64,000 nucleotides of DNA. It comes from an uncultured Clostridia bacterium (GTDB taxonomy: Bacteria > Bacillota > Clostridia > Oscillospirales > Oscillospiraceae). Shown here one piece after another: positions 15,017 through 24,629 of this stretch. The notes under the pieces are model-generated. The model saw nothing but the letters and a program-made list of their open reading frames with translations, was not told the origin of the DNA and did no database searches. Within the stretch, counting starts at the first letter, position 1. Each line of letters opens with the position of its first letter. Both the position numbers and the translations under genes were made by a program. The DNA lies in NCBI GenBank assembly GCA_947644595.1, contig CANSAE010000001.1, positions 169,605 through 233,604 of the forward strand. The letters run 5' to 3'.

Positions 15017-16153
15017 TTATATTCTTGTGTCCAAAACCCGGGCATACTGCTGACGAAACACTTCAAAGGTGCCAGCCTCCAGCTCGTCCCGAATGCGCTG
15101 CATCAACTGATTATAAAAGTACAGATTATGCATCACGGCCAAACGCAGGGCCAAAGGTTCTTCCGCCTTAAAAAGATGGCGAATATAAGCTCTGGAATAT
15201 CGTCTGCAGACCGGACAATCACACCCAAGCGCAATGGAGTCTTCATCCCGTTCATATTTTGCATTTTTGATGTTAATAACGCCCTGCCAAGTGAATAGAT
15301 GTCCATGCCGACCATTGCGTGACGGCATCACACAGTCAAAAAAGTCCACGCCGCGGTATACTGCTTCAATAATATTTCCAGGCGTACCTACTCCCATGAG
15401 GTATCTGGGCCTGTCCTTGGGCATGTGTTCCTGCACCACAGCAATGGTATCGTACATCTCCTGAGTACTCTCCCCCACTGCCAAGCCGCCAATCGCGTAT
15501 CCGGCCAGGTCCAGCTCCGCGATCTGTTTCATGTGCTCCACTCTTAAGTCGTGATAGACCGCCCCCTGATTGATGCCAAATAACACCTGACCGGGATTGA
15601 CTGCATCATCCTCGGCGTTATATTCGAGCAGGGCATTCTTGCAGCGTACCAACCAGCGGTAGGTACGGTCGATGGACTGCTCTACATATTGCCGCGTAGA
15701 TGGAATTGGGATACATTCATCAAACGCCATAGCAATATCCGCTCCCAGGTTCGACTGGATGCGCATACTCTCTTCCGGGCCCATGAAAATATGCCGCCCG
15801 TCTACATGGGAGTTGAAGCTGACACCTTCTTCCTTGATTTTTCGCAGAGATGCCAGGGAAAACACCTGAAAGCCGCCGCTGTCTGTCAGCATGGGCTTTT
15901 CCCAGGTCATAAATTGATGCAGTCCTCCCAGTTCTTTAATGAGCGTATCCCCGGGACGAACATGCAGATGATAGGTGTTGGATAATTCCACCTGACAGTG
16001 GATCGTTTCCAAGTCCTCGGCGCTCAATGCGCCTTTGATGGCCGCTTGTGTACCGACATTCATGAATACAGGGGTCTGCACTGTGCCGTGGGGGCATGTA
16101 AATACACCACGGCGTGCTTCCCCCTGCTTCTGGATTTTAATCAATTCAAACAT
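15017..16153 (-). CDS. tgt: tRNA-guanine transglycosylase
   Basis: 378 residues, full length. It exchanges guanine-34 of GUN-anticodon tRNAs (Asp, Asn, His, Tyr) for preQ1 in queuosine synthesis. Visible are TDSGGFQ, the nucleophile Asp within FDCVMPSRNGRHG, and the zinc site CDCPVCRRY...RHL (three Cys and one His). The ATG follows TTGGAGAAT; a longer frame exists but overlaps queA. With queA 11 bases upstream, the last two tRNA-bound steps of queuosine synthesis are encoded together. Confidence 0.97.
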   Translation of the reverse strand: MFELIKIQKQGEARRGVFTCPHGTVQTPVFMNVGTQAAIKGALSAEDLETIHCQVELSNTYHLHVRPGDTLIKELGGLHQFMTWEKPMLTDSGGFQVFSLASLRKIKEEGVSFNSHVDGRHIFMGPEESMRIQSNLGADIAMAFDECIPIPSTRQYVEQSIDRTYRWLVRCKNALLEYNAEDDAVNPGQVLFGINQGAVYHDLRVEHMKQIAELDLAGYAIGGLAVGESTQEMYDTIAVVQEHMPKDRPRYLMGVGTPGNIIEAVYRGVDFFDCVMPSRNGRHGHLFTWQGVINIKNAKYERDEDSIALGCDCPVCRRYSRAYIRHLFKAEEPLALRLAVMHNLYFYNQLMQRIRDELEAGTFEVFRQQYARVLDTRI

Positions 16154-16164
16154 ATATTCTCCAA

Positions 16165-17187
16165 TCAATCGATCAGGGTAACATCTCCAAATGAAAAGAA
16201 TCGATACCCTTCTTCTACCGCGATCCGATACGCATTCAAAACGTTTTCCCGCCCCGCCAAAGCTGATACCAGCATGATTAATGTGCTTTCCGGCAAATGA
16301 AAATTCGTGATCAGGGCATCTACGCATTTAAATCGGTATCCCGGATAGATGAAAATATCTGTCCAGCCGGAAGCTTCCTCCATAGTCCCGTCCTCTTGTG
16401 CAAAAGATTCCATAGTGCGGCAGGAAGTCGTGCCAACCGCAATAACACGGTGCCCACCAGCCTTTGCCCGATTGATGGCATCAGCCGTTTCTTTTGGTAC
16501 CACGCAAAATTCTGAGTGCATTTCGTGGGATTCAATATCGTCCTCCTTCACCGGGCGGAAGGTACCCAAGCCCACATGGAGCGTTACAAAACAGATAACC
16601 ACACCCATAGCACGTATTTGCTCCAGCAGTTCCGGCGTAAAATGCAGTCCGGCAGTAGGAGCTGCCGCACTGCCTACTTCTCTGGAATATACTGTTTGGT
16701 ACCGTTCCTGGTCCTGCAATTCTTCATGGATATACGGAGGCAAAGGCATACGGCCCAGACGCTCCAGTACCTCCAGAAAAATTCCTTCGTATTCAAACTT
16801 GATCTGACGGGTACCGCCTTCGCACGTGGAAAGAACGATTGCCTTCAATTCTCCGTTTCCGAAAAGAATTTCCGCCCCGGGACGGGTCTTTTTCCCGGGC
16901 TTGGTGAGGCATTCCCAAACATCATTCCCTAAATCACGAAGCAGCAAAACTTCAATTTGTCCGCCACTGGATCTGTGCCCAATCAATCGGGCAGGCAAAA
17001 CCCGGGAATCATTGAGCACCAAGCAGTCACCTGGATGGAGAAGATTCGGCAAATCGGAAAAATGCAGGTGCTCTACCGCACCGGTTGTTTTATTCAGGTG
17101 CAACATCCGAGAGCTGTCCCGTTGGGACAGGGGGGTCTGTGCAATCAGTTTCTCCGGAAGATCAAACCAAAAATCGGATTTTTTCAT
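16165..17187 (-). CDS. queA: S-adenosylmethionine:tRNA ribosyltransferase-isomerase
   Basis: 340 residues. QueA transfers and isomerises the ribosyl part of SAM onto preQ1-tRNA to form epoxyqueuosine. The N-terminus [23 protein letters not shown] and the internal [14 protein letters not shown] and [10 protein letters not shown] are family signatures. Its ATG overlaps the stop of the spoIID-like gene (ATGA), implying coupling. Confidence 0.97.
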   Translation of the reverse strand: MKKSDFWFDLPEKLIAQTPLSQRDSSRMLHLNKTTGAVEHLHFSDLPNLLHPGDCLVLNDSRVLPARLIGHRSSGGQIEVLLLRDLGNDVWECLTKPGKKTRPGAEILFGNGELKAIVLSTCEGGTRQIKFEYEGIFLEVLERLGRMPLPPYIHEELQDQERYQTVYSREVGSAAAPTAGLHFTPELLEQIRAMGVVICFVTLHVGLGTFRPVKEDDIESHEMHSEFCVVPKETADAINRAKAGGHRVIAVGTTSCRTMESFAQEDGTMEEASGWTDIFIYPGYRFKCVDALITNFHLPESTLIMLVSALAGRENVLNAYRIAVEEGYRFFSFGDVTLID

Positions 17188-18839
17188 CGTATATAAGCTC
17201 CGGTGTAGTAGAATTTAATGATTTGAGATGCGTTCATCCCGTGATTTTTCGCCATGACGTAGGCCCCCCACTGACTCATGCCGCAATTGTGCCCCCAACC
17301 GCTTCCGTTGATTACGAAATTTCCAGAGGCGTCCTGTGTCACTGTAAAGCGCAGGCTGTCCACATCCAGGGCATAGTAACAATTAGTGCGGCTGACTTTA
17401 TGGGAATTGCCGGAAGCATCTGTGAATGTCAGACTCAGAACATTGCCCATTTCTGTGTATTCCGGAGTGATGCTGGTGATCGGGCCAAAATTCTTTTTAA
17501 ATTTGGAATTGATTTTACTTTGTACCTGAGAGGGTGTCAATGTATACGTCCAATTGTTGTGCCCGGTATCCACCTCATCTTCATAGGGGTCATACACACC
17601 TTGAAGATAGGGCAGCTCCGTTCCCCAGACATTTTTACTGGATTCCGTGGCCCCACCGTCTGAAGAGAAGAAAAATGTTTCACAAAGATGACCGTGGTAC
17701 CAGATATACTGTCCCGCTGTGGCGTCACAGGCGGAATTTGTGGTGCTGTTGGCAGAATTCAGGCCTTGATATACCTGACTGTAGGTATCATTCGTTACAT
17801 CAAAGCCGTAGGAGCGATAGCTGTTGAAATGGCTGGCGGCATACGTGCGGGCCGTGAGTGCCTGTGCTTTCAGCGCCTCCAGAGGCCATTTGCCGTTCAT
17901 CTCATAAGGCACGACACCTTTGACATAATCGTCAATATCCACAAAGTTCACGACTGTGATCTTCTCATCATCGCTCAGGCGGGTATATTGAAATGCTCCG
18001 TTATATTTATATCCGGCAAACCAAGTCACTGCATTACCAGCATTGGAGACCGGCTGAACGGCCAATGAATAAGTGGATCCATAATCGAATTCAAACAAGA
18101 TGTTGGTCGTGCCGGTTTGTGTAACCACCATGCAGCGACTGCCAGCGGAATATGCGGTGCCGCTGATTCCCATGGCTGCAATGGCCGCATTGGCTTCATC
18201 CTGGCTGGTATAACTGCCGCAAAGCGCATAGTATGCCCCATTATAATAAGCCGGGAATCCGTCCACTGCATCCGCTGCCTGTTTCGCAGACTCAAAATCG
18301 TTATAGGTGCCAGGGAGCATGATGTGGTAGCAGCCTACAGTGGCACCGGAGGAGAGCTCTGTATTCCGGTCCGCGATCATGGTTAACTTGGTCACGGCAG
18401 TGGAGCCGAGTTCATGGAACGTGCGGGTATTATCAAAATACCCGAAGCGGTATCCGCTGCCCACCGCGTTTTCCAGCCGCGCTTCCGTGAGGGTCTTGGA
18501 GCCGTAGTTCAGCCCCACTTTTACCGTGGTGTACGGAATGGGATCATCCCTATAAGCAGAACCGTCATCATCCACGCCGCTGCCAGCCGGTCCGGTGCCT
18601 GTGCCGATTGCCACGACCCCAGTTGAGGTCATGGCGTATTTTGTGCCGTTTCCCAGCGTGCCGGTATCATTTGTGCCGCCTATGGCATACAATGAGGACA
18701 GTGAGGATGTGACCATATCAGAGGCTGAATTGACATATAATGTATAGCCTGCACCGCTGGCACTGCCTGAAAACAGACAAATTAGCAACGAAATTAGAAA
18801 TATTCCACATATTATCCCGTGAATTCTAAATTTTTTCAT
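17184..18839 (-). CDS. SpoIID/LytB-domain protein with signal peptide and SPOR-like repeat
   Basis: 551 residues. A signal peptide (basic MKKFRIHG, then a hydrophobic stretch to about residue 30) is followed by a region with a SPOR-like segment (about 150-210; [20 protein letters not shown]). The SpoIID domain fills the C-terminal 280 residues, with [23 protein letters not shown] and the closing [16 protein letters not shown]. SpoIID-type lytic transglycosylases cleave peptidoglycan strands stripped of peptides, during engulfment or at the cell wall. At 551 residues it is longer than SpoIID itself, so it may be a paralogue. It overlaps queA by four bases. Confidence 0.88.
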   Translation of the reverse strand: MKKFRIHGIICGIFLISLLICLFSGSASGAGYTLYVNSASDMVTSSLSSLYAIGGTNDTGTLGNGTKYAMTSTGVVAIGTGTGPAGSGVDDDGSAYRDDPIPYTTVKVGLNYGSKTLTEARLENAVGSGYRFGYFDNTRTFHELGSTAVTKLTMIADRNTELSSGATVGCYHIMLPGTYNDFESAKQAADAVDGFPAYYNGAYYALCGSYTSQDEANAAIAAMGISGTAYSAGSRCMVVTQTGTTNILFEFDYGSTYSLAVQPVSNAGNAVTWFAGYKYNGAFQYTRLSDDEKITVVNFVDIDDYVKGVVPYEMNGKWPLEALKAQALTARTYAASHFNSYRSYGFDVTNDTYSQVYQGLNSANSTTNSACDATAGQYIWYHGHLCETFFFSSDGGATESSKNVWGTELPYLQGVYDPYEDEVDTGHNNWTYTLTPSQVQSKINSKFKKNFGPITSITPEYTEMGNVLSLTFTDASGNSHKVSRTNCYYALDVDSLRFTVTQDASGNFVINGSGWGHNCGMSQWGAYVMAKNHGMNASQIIKFYYTGAYIR

Positions 18840-18863
18840 AAATTATGTACTCCATTGGGTTTA

Positions 18864-18892
18864 TTGACCCTTAAAAAGCGGTATGTTATAAT
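18864..18892 (+). promoter_or_regulatory. Promoter of asd-dapA-dapB
   Basis: TTGACC (18864-18869) and a perfect TATAAT (18887-18892) are 17 bases apart. Transcription from about 18899 gives a leader of roughly 145 bases before asd. Near its end GCGTGGCT can pair with AGCCCGC (one bulge), immediately before the GGAAAGGA ribosome site. I could not match the leader to a lysine riboswitch or other known class. Confidence 0.78.
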
Positions 18893-19043
18893 GGTTTTTA
18901 ATCATATTTCTCTGAAAAAGCCGCATGATTTGTCAGCTTTTGTCATTATATAGAATATGATACATGATTTCAAGTTTTTTATCAATAGCAGATATTGGTG
19001 ATGACTTGGTGCGTGGCTGCAGCCCGCGGAAAGGATGGACTCC

Positions 19044-20129
19044 ATGAAAAATTATCGTGTTGGCGTCATAGGTTGTACCGGCATGGTCGGACAGCGCTTT
19101 GTGACGCTCATCGACCAGCACCCTTGGTTCGATTTGAAGGTGGTCGCCGCCAGCGCAAGAAGCGCAGGCAAAACTTATGAAGAAGCCATCGGTAGCCGAT
19201 GGAAAATCGACACACCTATGCCCGAAAGTGCCAAGAAACTCGTTGTCATGGATGCAACCGGGGATATCGAAAAAATCGTTTCCCAGGTAGATTTCGTTTT
19301 TTCCGCAGTAGATATGAAAAAAGAGGAGATCCAGGCCTTGGAAGAAGCCTATGCCAAGCATGAGTGTCCTGTTGTCTCAAACAACTCCGCCCATCGTTGG
19401 ACACCGGATGTCCCCATGATCATTCCGGAAGTGAATCCGGAACATCTGGCGGTCATCCACGATCAAAAAAAGCGTCTGGGCACCAAGCGGGGCTTCATCG
19501 CAGTGAAATCCAACTGCTCCATTCAGACTTATGTGCCTGCTTTGTCTCCCCTGATGGGAAAATATCCCATTGAAAAAATCCTGGTCTGCACATATCAGGC
19601 CATTTCAGGTGCCGGCAAAACTTTTGAAAGCTGGCCGGAAATGCTGGACAATGTGATTCCTTTCATCGGCGGCGAGGAAGAAAAGAGTGAGCGGGAACCC
19701 TTGAAGGTCTGGGGCAAGGTGGAAAACGGCGTGATCGTCAGCGCCGCAGAACCCAGCATCACAGCTCAGTGTATCCGCGTTCCTGTGTCCAACGGCCATA
19801 TGGGCGCTGTGTTTGTGAAGTTTAAGGACACAAAACCCTCAAGAGAAGAGATGATCAAGACCTGGGCAGCTTACAAGGGCCGCCCGCAGGAATTGAAGCT
19901 TCCTTCCGCGCCGGAACAGTTCCTGCAATACTTTGCAGAGGATAATCGTCCCCAGACAGGAATGGACCGCATGCTGGGTAACGGTATGACCGTGTCTATC
20001 GGCCGTCTGCGGGAAGATACGCAGTATGATTATAAATTCGTTTCCCTGGCACACAACACCCTGCGGGGTGCTGCAGGCGGTGCGGTGGAACTTGCTGAGT
20101 TGCTGTGTGCCGAAGGCTGGATGGATTAA
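19044..20129 (+). CDS. asd: Aspartate-semialdehyde dehydrogenase, archaeal-type
   Basis: 361 residues. It reduces aspartyl phosphate to aspartate semialdehyde with NADPH, feeding lysine/diaminopimelate, threonine and methionine synthesis. The NADP site is GCTGMVGQRF near the N-terminus; the catalytic Cys is in VKSNCSIQTY and a conserved His in VSNGHMGAVFV. The sequence follows the archaeal/fungal branch (SRWKID, NNSAHRW, AISGAGK) rather than the E. coli branch. The start giving MKNYRVGV is preferred because GGAAAGGA lies eight bases before it; an ATG three codons upstream sits on the ribosome site. First gene of asd-dapA-dapB. Confidence 0.95.
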   Translation: MKNYRVGVIGCTGMVGQRFVTLIDQHPWFDLKVVAASARSAGKTYEEAIGSRWKIDTPMPESAKKLVVMDATGDIEKIVSQVDFVFSAVDMKKEEIQALEEAYAKHECPVVSNNSAHRWTPDVPMIIPEVNPEHLAVIHDQKKRLGTKRGFIAVKSNCSIQTYVPALSPLMGKYPIEKILVCTYQAISGAGKTFESWPEMLDNVIPFIGGEEEKSEREPLKVWGKVENGVIVSAAEPSITAQCIRVPVSNGHMGAVFVKFKDTKPSREEMIKTWAAYKGRPQELKLPSAPEQFLQYFAEDNRPQTGMDRMLGNGMTVSIGRLREDTQYDYKFVSLAHNTLRGAAGGAVELAELLCAEGWMD

Positions 20130-20147
20130 GTTTAGGAGGTAGTTACC

Positions 20148-21035
20148 ATGAAAAAGATCCCGATTTTTGAAGGTTCCTGCACGGCCATTGTCACGCCTTA
20201 TCAGGAAAGTGGCATTGATTACGAAGCCATGGGCAAGCTGATCGATTTTCAGGCAGAGAACGGCACCAGCGCATTGGTCGTTTGCGGCACTACTGGCGAA
20301 AATGCGACACAGGATGTCGGCGAACACGCTGAGCTTCTGCGATTTGCCATGGAGCACAATAAAGGCCGCATGAAAATGATCGCGGGCATCGGCTCCAACA
20401 ACACCAATACCGCCCTGCATCTGGGCAAAGAGGCCGAGGCTGCAGGCTATGACGGCGTGCTGATGGTCACGCCTTACTACAATAAGACTACACAGGCCGG
20501 ACTGGTACAGCACTTCACTTATGTTGCAGACCGGGTGAATGTGCCCATGGTATTGTACAATGTCCCCAGCCGAACCAGCATCGGCATCACGGCGGAAACT
20601 TACAAAATCTTGTCCGAGCATCCCAACATCAACGGCGCAAAGGAAGCCTCCGGAGATTTCTCTCTGTTTTCCAAGACGCGATATCTGTGTGGGGATGCGC
20701 TGAATATCTGGAGCGGCAACGACGATCAGACCGTTCCCATGATGGCTCTGGGTGCCAAGGGCATTATCTCTGTGGCTGCCAACGTCGTTCCCAAGGCTGT
20801 GGCTGACATGTGTGTCGCCGCACTCAAGGGCGACTTTGCCGCTGCACAGGCCATTCATATGAAGTATGCGGACCTGTTCTCCACACTGTTCATTGAGACC
20901 AATCCCATCCCTGTGAAAACTGCGCTGAATCTTATGGGTATGAACGTCGGTCACCTGCGGCTTCCTTTGGTGGATATAAATCCGAAGAATCTGGAGACGC
21001 TGAAGGCTTCCATGCACAATGTGGGGCTGATTTAA
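20148..21035 (+). CDS. dapA: 4-hydroxy-tetrahydrodipicolinate synthase
   Basis: 295 residues, typical TIM-barrel length. It condenses pyruvate with aspartate semialdehyde in the first committed step of diaminopimelate and lysine synthesis. The Schiff-base Lys is in NGAKEASGD, the catalytic Tyr in VLYNVPSRT, and GTTGEN binds pyruvate. The ribosome site is TAGGAGGTAG. It lies 18 bases after asd and 18 before dapB. Confidence 0.97.
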   Translation: MKKIPIFEGSCTAIVTPYQESGIDYEAMGKLIDFQAENGTSALVVCGTTGENATQDVGEHAELLRFAMEHNKGRMKMIAGIGSNNTNTALHLGKEAEAAGYDGVLMVTPYYNKTTQAGLVQHFTYVADRVNVPMVLYNVPSRTSIGITAETYKILSEHPNINGAKEASGDFSLFSKTRYLCGDALNIWSGNDDQTVPMMALGAKGIISVAANVVPKAVADMCVAALKGDFAAAQAIHMKYADLFSTLFIETNPIPVKTALNLMGMNVGHLRLPLVDINPKNLETLKASMHNVGLI

Positions 21036-21053
21036 ACAGGAGCTGTACAAAAG

Positions 21054-21824
21054 ATGTATCGATTTATCATTTCAGGGTGCAATGGGCATATGGGCCAAGT
21101 GGTGGCAAGCATCTGTCAAGAGAATGCTCAAGTCGAGATCACTGCCGGTTTTAACCGAACACCGATGCAGAAAAACGATTTTCCTGTCTATGCCGACCCT
21201 ATGGAGTTTTCCGGAACAGCGGATGCAGTCATTGATTTCTCCAATCCGGCGAACCTGACTTCCCTGCTGCGCTGGTGTACTGAAAAGCAGATCCCCATTG
21301 TGCTTTGCACGACGGGATATTCTGCTGAGCAGTTGTCGGAAATTGAATCTGCCGCAAAAAAAATCCCGGTATTTCGTTCCGGAAATATGTCTTTGGGTAT
21401 CAATCTGCTGGTAGAGCTGGTCAAGAAGGCTTCCGCAGTACTGGGGAGCGACTACGATATCGAAATCGTGGAGCGCCATCACAACCGCAAAGTGGATGCT
21501 CCCAGCGGTACGGCCATTATGCTGGCGGATGCCGCTGCATGCTCTGCCCCCTATGAAGCGCAATATGTTTACGACCGGCAAAACGTCCGGAAACGCCGCG
21601 AAAAGAACGAGATCGGCATTTCAGCGGTACGAGGCGGAAATATCGTGGGTGATCACGAAGTGATTTTTGCCGGCAGTCAGGAAGTCGTGGAGCTGAAGCA
21701 CTCCGCTTTGTCTCGGGACGTATTTGCTGAGGGCGCTGTAAAGGCCGCTATCTTTATGAGCAATATCAAAACTCCTGGTTTATATAACATGAAAAACGTT
21801 TTGGCAGAAGTGCTGGGACAGTAA
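21054..21824 (+). CDS. dapB: 4-hydroxy-tetrahydrodipicolinate reductase
   Basis: 256 residues. It reduces the DapA product with NAD(P)H. The Rossmann motif is GCNGHMGQ near residue 8 and the active-site signature ERHHNRKVDAPSGTA near 145. The product feeds diaminopimelate for peptidoglycan, lysine, and dipicolinate for spores. Last gene of the operon, with a strong terminator five bases downstream. Confidence 0.97.
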   Translation: MYRFIISGCNGHMGQVVASICQENAQVEITAGFNRTPMQKNDFPVYADPMEFSGTADAVIDFSNPANLTSLLRWCTEKQIPIVLCTTGYSAEQLSEIESAAKKIPVFRSGNMSLGINLLVELVKKASAVLGSDYDIEIVERHHNRKVDAPSGTAIMLADAAACSAPYEAQYVYDRQNVRKRREKNEIGISAVRGGNIVGDHEVIFAGSQEVVELKHSALSRDVFAEGAVKAAIFMSNIKTPGLYNMKNVLAEVLGQ

Positions 21825-21828
21825 ACAA

Positions 21829-21865
21829 TCACACCGCCGCGAGCAGTCAGCTTGCGGCGGTGTGA
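21829..21865 (+). terminator. Terminator of asd-dapA-dapB
   Basis: TCACACCGCCGC and its exact complement form a 12-bp stem with a 13-base loop, followed by a T-rich stretch. It also lies just past the stop of the convergent Gx-transporter gene and may serve both. Confidence 0.9.
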
Positions 21866-21885
21866 TTATTTATTCTCAGAATAAT

Positions 21886-22392
21886 TCAAAATCGCCCGAA
21901 ATGTTTTAGTTTTCCATACAAAAATTGGGCGCACAAACCTGTGAACAGGCCCGCCAGAATGCCTGAGACCAGCAGAACAGGAAGATAAACTGCAATACTC
22001 GGCGTGGACGTGATGACAATTGCCACAAGGAGCTGACCGATATTGTGAAATACGGCTCCAACGACGCCGGCAACCCAAATTTGCTTTTCCGTGAGGATTT
22101 TTTCCATAAAAATCGTAACCCCAAAGCACAGCAACCCTCCGGCAAGGCTATATAGAAGGGTCATCATCTGGCCGGAAAAAACGCTTCCAAGAAACACACG
22201 AACTAAGAGAATCATGAGTGCATCCTGCTTTTTATAGGCAAAAAGGGCAAAAACCGTCACGATATTGGCCAAACCCAATTTTACCCCCGGAATAGGCACT
22301 AAGGGAGGAATCTGAGCTTCCACCATGAAAATGGTAAGCGCGATGGCTGTTAACAGCGCATTCCGTGTAAGTTTTTTTAACTCCATAGTCAT
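21886..22392 (-). CDS. Gx transporter family membrane protein
   Basis: 168 residues with five to six membrane helices. The N-terminal LTRNALLTAIALTIFMVEAQIPP and PGVKLGLANIVTVFAL are typical of the family annotated both as Gx transporter and as heptaprenyl diphosphate synthase component I, an S-component-like ECF fold. The substrate is not established. It follows the NusG-II gene by six bases, and the two families are often paired in anaerobic Firmicutes. No ApbE flavinyltransferase gene is nearby. Confidence 0.82.
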   Translation of the reverse strand: MTMELKKLTRNALLTAIALTIFMVEAQIPPLVPIPGVKLGLANIVTVFALFAYKKQDALMILLVRVFLGSVFSGQMMTLLYSLAGGLLCFGVTIFMEKILTEKQIWVAGVVGAVFHNIGQLLVAIVITSTPSIAVYLPVLLVSGILAGLFTGLCAQFLYGKLKHFGRF

Positions 22393-22398
22393 TCCTAT

Positions 22399-22770
22399 CT
22401 ACTGCACAGCAGCATCAGATGTATTCGATTGGATACGGATACTGAGATGGTTTGGAAGACAAACGATCGGTGTTAAGCCATCGCTGAGCCATCCAGTACG
22501 CACACATATCTGATCTGGGCAATCCGCATGGGATACGCAAATTCTCCCCGGCTCTACCAAAACTGTATTCTTTTGTCCGTCTGTCCAAGTGACCGTAAAG
22601 GTATAGGGCGCAGTTACCGTGTCTAAGTGGATTTTCCGCAGGAGTACTCCATCCTGGTAAATGCACGCCACTTCTCCGCTTCCGCGCCATGAAAGCACTG
22701 CCGCGGCACTGATGCCGGACAGAACCAGGGCAGCGGAAATCACAATGATCCAAAATTTTGTTGACTTCAT
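22399..22770 (-). CDS. NusG domain II-containing membrane-anchored protein
   Basis: 123 residues: one N-terminal membrane helix (FWIIVISAALVLSGISAAAVL) followed by an extracytoplasmic domain of the NusG-II type with the pattern HADCPDQICVRTGWLSDG...IVCLPNHL. It contains three Cys in C-x4-C...C arrangement. The function is unknown; it is genetically linked to Gx transporters. An upstream in-frame ATG would add ten residues; the chosen start has a weak AGAAG site, so the start is uncertain. Confidence 0.82.
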   Translation of the reverse strand: MKSTKFWIIVISAALVLSGISAAAVLSWRGSGEVACIYQDGVLLRKIHLDTVTAPYTFTVTWTDGQKNTVLVEPGRICVSHADCPDQICVRTGWLSDGLTPIVCLPNHLSIRIQSNTSDAAVQ

Positions 22771-22835
22771 AGAGCTGCTTCTCGTTTCATCATAATGCAT
22801 TTATTTTAGCACAGCTTCTTTCTCTTGAAAAGTCA

Positions 22836-22867
22836 AAAACAAGACCTCATTCTTGAGGTCTTGTTTT
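22836..22867 (-). terminator. Terminator after degV
   Basis: AAAACAAGACCTCA and its complement form a perfect 14-bp stem with a four-base loop, with T tracts in both directions, nine bases past the degV stop. Confidence 0.9.
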
Positions 22868-22876
22868 TTTTTCATT

Positions 22877-23740
22877 TTAGGCTTTCAAAATTCCCTGAAT
22901 ACCGATGCCGATCAGCCCGGGGCCAGTGTGCACGACCAGAGCGGGACTTACATGGGTATGATAAATGTTCTTGGCCTTTGGGAAGTTCTCTCGAATTGTT
23001 TTCAGCAGAAAATCTGCTTCTTCCGGCGCATCGCCGTCGCAAACCGCGACATTATAGCTGCTGAACTGCGCTGCATATTCTTTCGCAAGGCGCAGCAACT
23101 CCTTTAAAGATTGCTTCTCTCCTCTTGCGACTTTCACATTATAGTAAATACCATCGTCATTACAGGAAATGATGGGCTTGAGATTCAGGACATTGCCTAT
23201 AATGCCCGTTACCAGACCGATTCGGCCGCCTTTACGGAGATATTCCAGTGTTTTGAGGGAGAAAAAAATCTTGGTACTTTCGATAGATGCCCTCACTGCA
23301 GACAATATCTCCTCCAGCAGCTTGCCTTCATGGATCTGTTCCGCCGCCACAATAGAAGAAAATCCGGCTCCGATGCCGATATTCTTGGTGTCCAGCAGAT
23401 ATACATCCAAGGCAGGATACTCTTCTGCCATCAGACGAATGGCGTTATGAGTGCCGCTCAAGCCACCGGAAAGCGTGACAACAACGGCGGTATCATAACC
23501 ATCTGCCACTACCCTGTCAAACAGTTCCACGATTTGTTCCGGCGTGGGCAGTGAAGTAGTTGGAACCTCTTGGGACAGACGGGAGTAAACGTCTGCCGGG
23601 GTAATATCCACCCGGTCCCGATACGCCTTATCCGAATACTGCACGATCAAAGGCAGCACATATACACCGTACCGTTCGGCTACCTCCTGAGGAATATCGG
23701 TACCTGAATCTGTGATGACCGCGATTTTTCTATCACTCAT
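22877..23740 (-). CDS. DegV family fatty-acid-binding protein (first copy)
   Basis: 287 residues. DegV (FakB-like) proteins bind a fatty acid and present it to a FakA-type kinase. The N-terminus IAVITDSGTDIPQE, TSLPTPEQ and the FFSLKTLEYLRKGGRIG stretch are family hallmarks. The start is the second of two adjacent ATGs after GGAGG. Single gene with its own terminator. A second, diverged DegV lies at 37818. Confidence 0.93.
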   Translation of the reverse strand: MSDRKIAVITDSGTDIPQEVAERYGVYVLPLIVQYSDKAYRDRVDITPADVYSRLSQEVPTTSLPTPEQIVELFDRVVADGYDTAVVVTLSGGLSGTHNAIRLMAEEYPALDVYLLDTKNIGIGAGFSSIVAAEQIHEGKLLEEILSAVRASIESTKIFFSLKTLEYLRKGGRIGLVTGIIGNVLNLKPIISCNDDGIYYNVKVARGEKQSLKELLRLAKEYAAQFSSYNVAVCDGDAPEEADFLLKTIRENFPKAKNIYHTHVSPALVVHTGPGLIGIGIQGILKA

Positions 23741-23877
23741 CATATCCTCCAAAATATCAGTCGAAGTGACATCTTTTAAATCCATTTACTATGTAATGTA
23801 GTATTCAAAACTAATATATACTATTTTCCGCACAATGTCAAGAAAATATAAGGAAAATAAAACCGGTTAAATCAAGA

Positions 23878-23907
23878 AAAAGAGGACAACAGCTTGTCCC
23901 CTTTTTG
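23878..23907 (-). terminator. Terminator after the TVP38 gene
   Basis: A 9-bp stem with one mismatch (23881-23889 with 23894-23902) lies directly after the stop and is flanked by A and T tracts. Confidence 0.7.
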
Positions 23908-23909
23908 TT

Positions 23910-24602
23910 TTAGTCATCAACGGTATCTGTAGCGCTTTCTTTTGTGATATGCCTGTAAATCAGGACGCCAACAGCGCTGATGATCACGGTAATTGCAAAT
24001 ACTGCAGCAGCAAAAACATAACTCCTGGTACCGATGGCATTTCCTCCTACCGTCGAAATTAAAATAGCAGGAATACGGGCAACGGATGTGATGGCAATCC
24101 AGCGGCTCAACTTAATATCCGTGAGTCCCGCCACATAACAAAGCAGATCTTTGGGAGTACCCGGAATAATAAATGCGATAAATGCAATCAAGTATAACCG
24201 CTTTTCATCGTGCATAAATTTGGCGGAAGCCAATTGTTCCCTAGTAAAAAATAAAAGGACATACCTGAGTCCCCAGCGCCGGACTAGTAAAAATACCAAA
24301 ATGCTCCCCAAAGTAGTGCCGACCACACTGAGGATGGTGCCTTCTGCCGCGCCGAACGCATACCCTCCTGCCACCTCAAAAGCGCCGCCGGGAATGATTG
24401 CAAACACGACCTGGAACACCAGCATCCCCAAAAAAGCAACCCGGCTCCACCAGCTGTTTTTCTCGACAAATGCACGAAATGCATCTGCATCAGACACGAA
24501 GCGAATCAGAGGTTTTCCAACACACATCAGCGCAACTGCGCTCACAGTAACCACTGCCGTGAGCAACAGTATAATACTTTTTCGTCTGTCTTTCTCTGAC
24601 AT
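23910..24602 (-). CDS. TVP38/TMEM64 family membrane protein
   Basis: 230 residues with about six hydrophobic segments. The family core FAIIPGGAFEVAGGYAFG...GTTLGSILVFLLVRRWG and the second signature FIAFIIPGTPKDLLCYVAGLTDI are clear. These proteins belong to the DedA/VTT superfamily, thought to move lipids such as undecaprenyl phosphate or phospholipids between leaflets; the cargo here is unknown. The ATG follows GGAGG. It lies 27 bases after an aminotransferase gene on the same strand and may share its transcript. Confidence 0.9.
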   Translation of the reverse strand: MSEKDRRKSIILLLTAVVTVSAVALMCVGKPLIRFVSDADAFRAFVEKNSWWSRVAFLGMLVFQVVFAIIPGGAFEVAGGYAFGAAEGTILSVVGTTLGSILVFLLVRRWGLRYVLLFFTREQLASAKFMHDEKRLYLIAFIAFIIPGTPKDLLCYVAGLTDIKLSRWIAITSVARIPAILISTVGGNAIGTRSYVFAAAVFAITVIISAVGVLIYRHITKESATDTVDD

Positions 24603-24629
24603 CCGGCAATCCTCCGCCTGTGTGACCGG

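Noticed and set aside
19839..21050. A 403-codon frame antisense to asd and dapA
   Set aside because: It covers two clear metabolic genes, has no motifs, and reflects their codon bias on the opposite strand.
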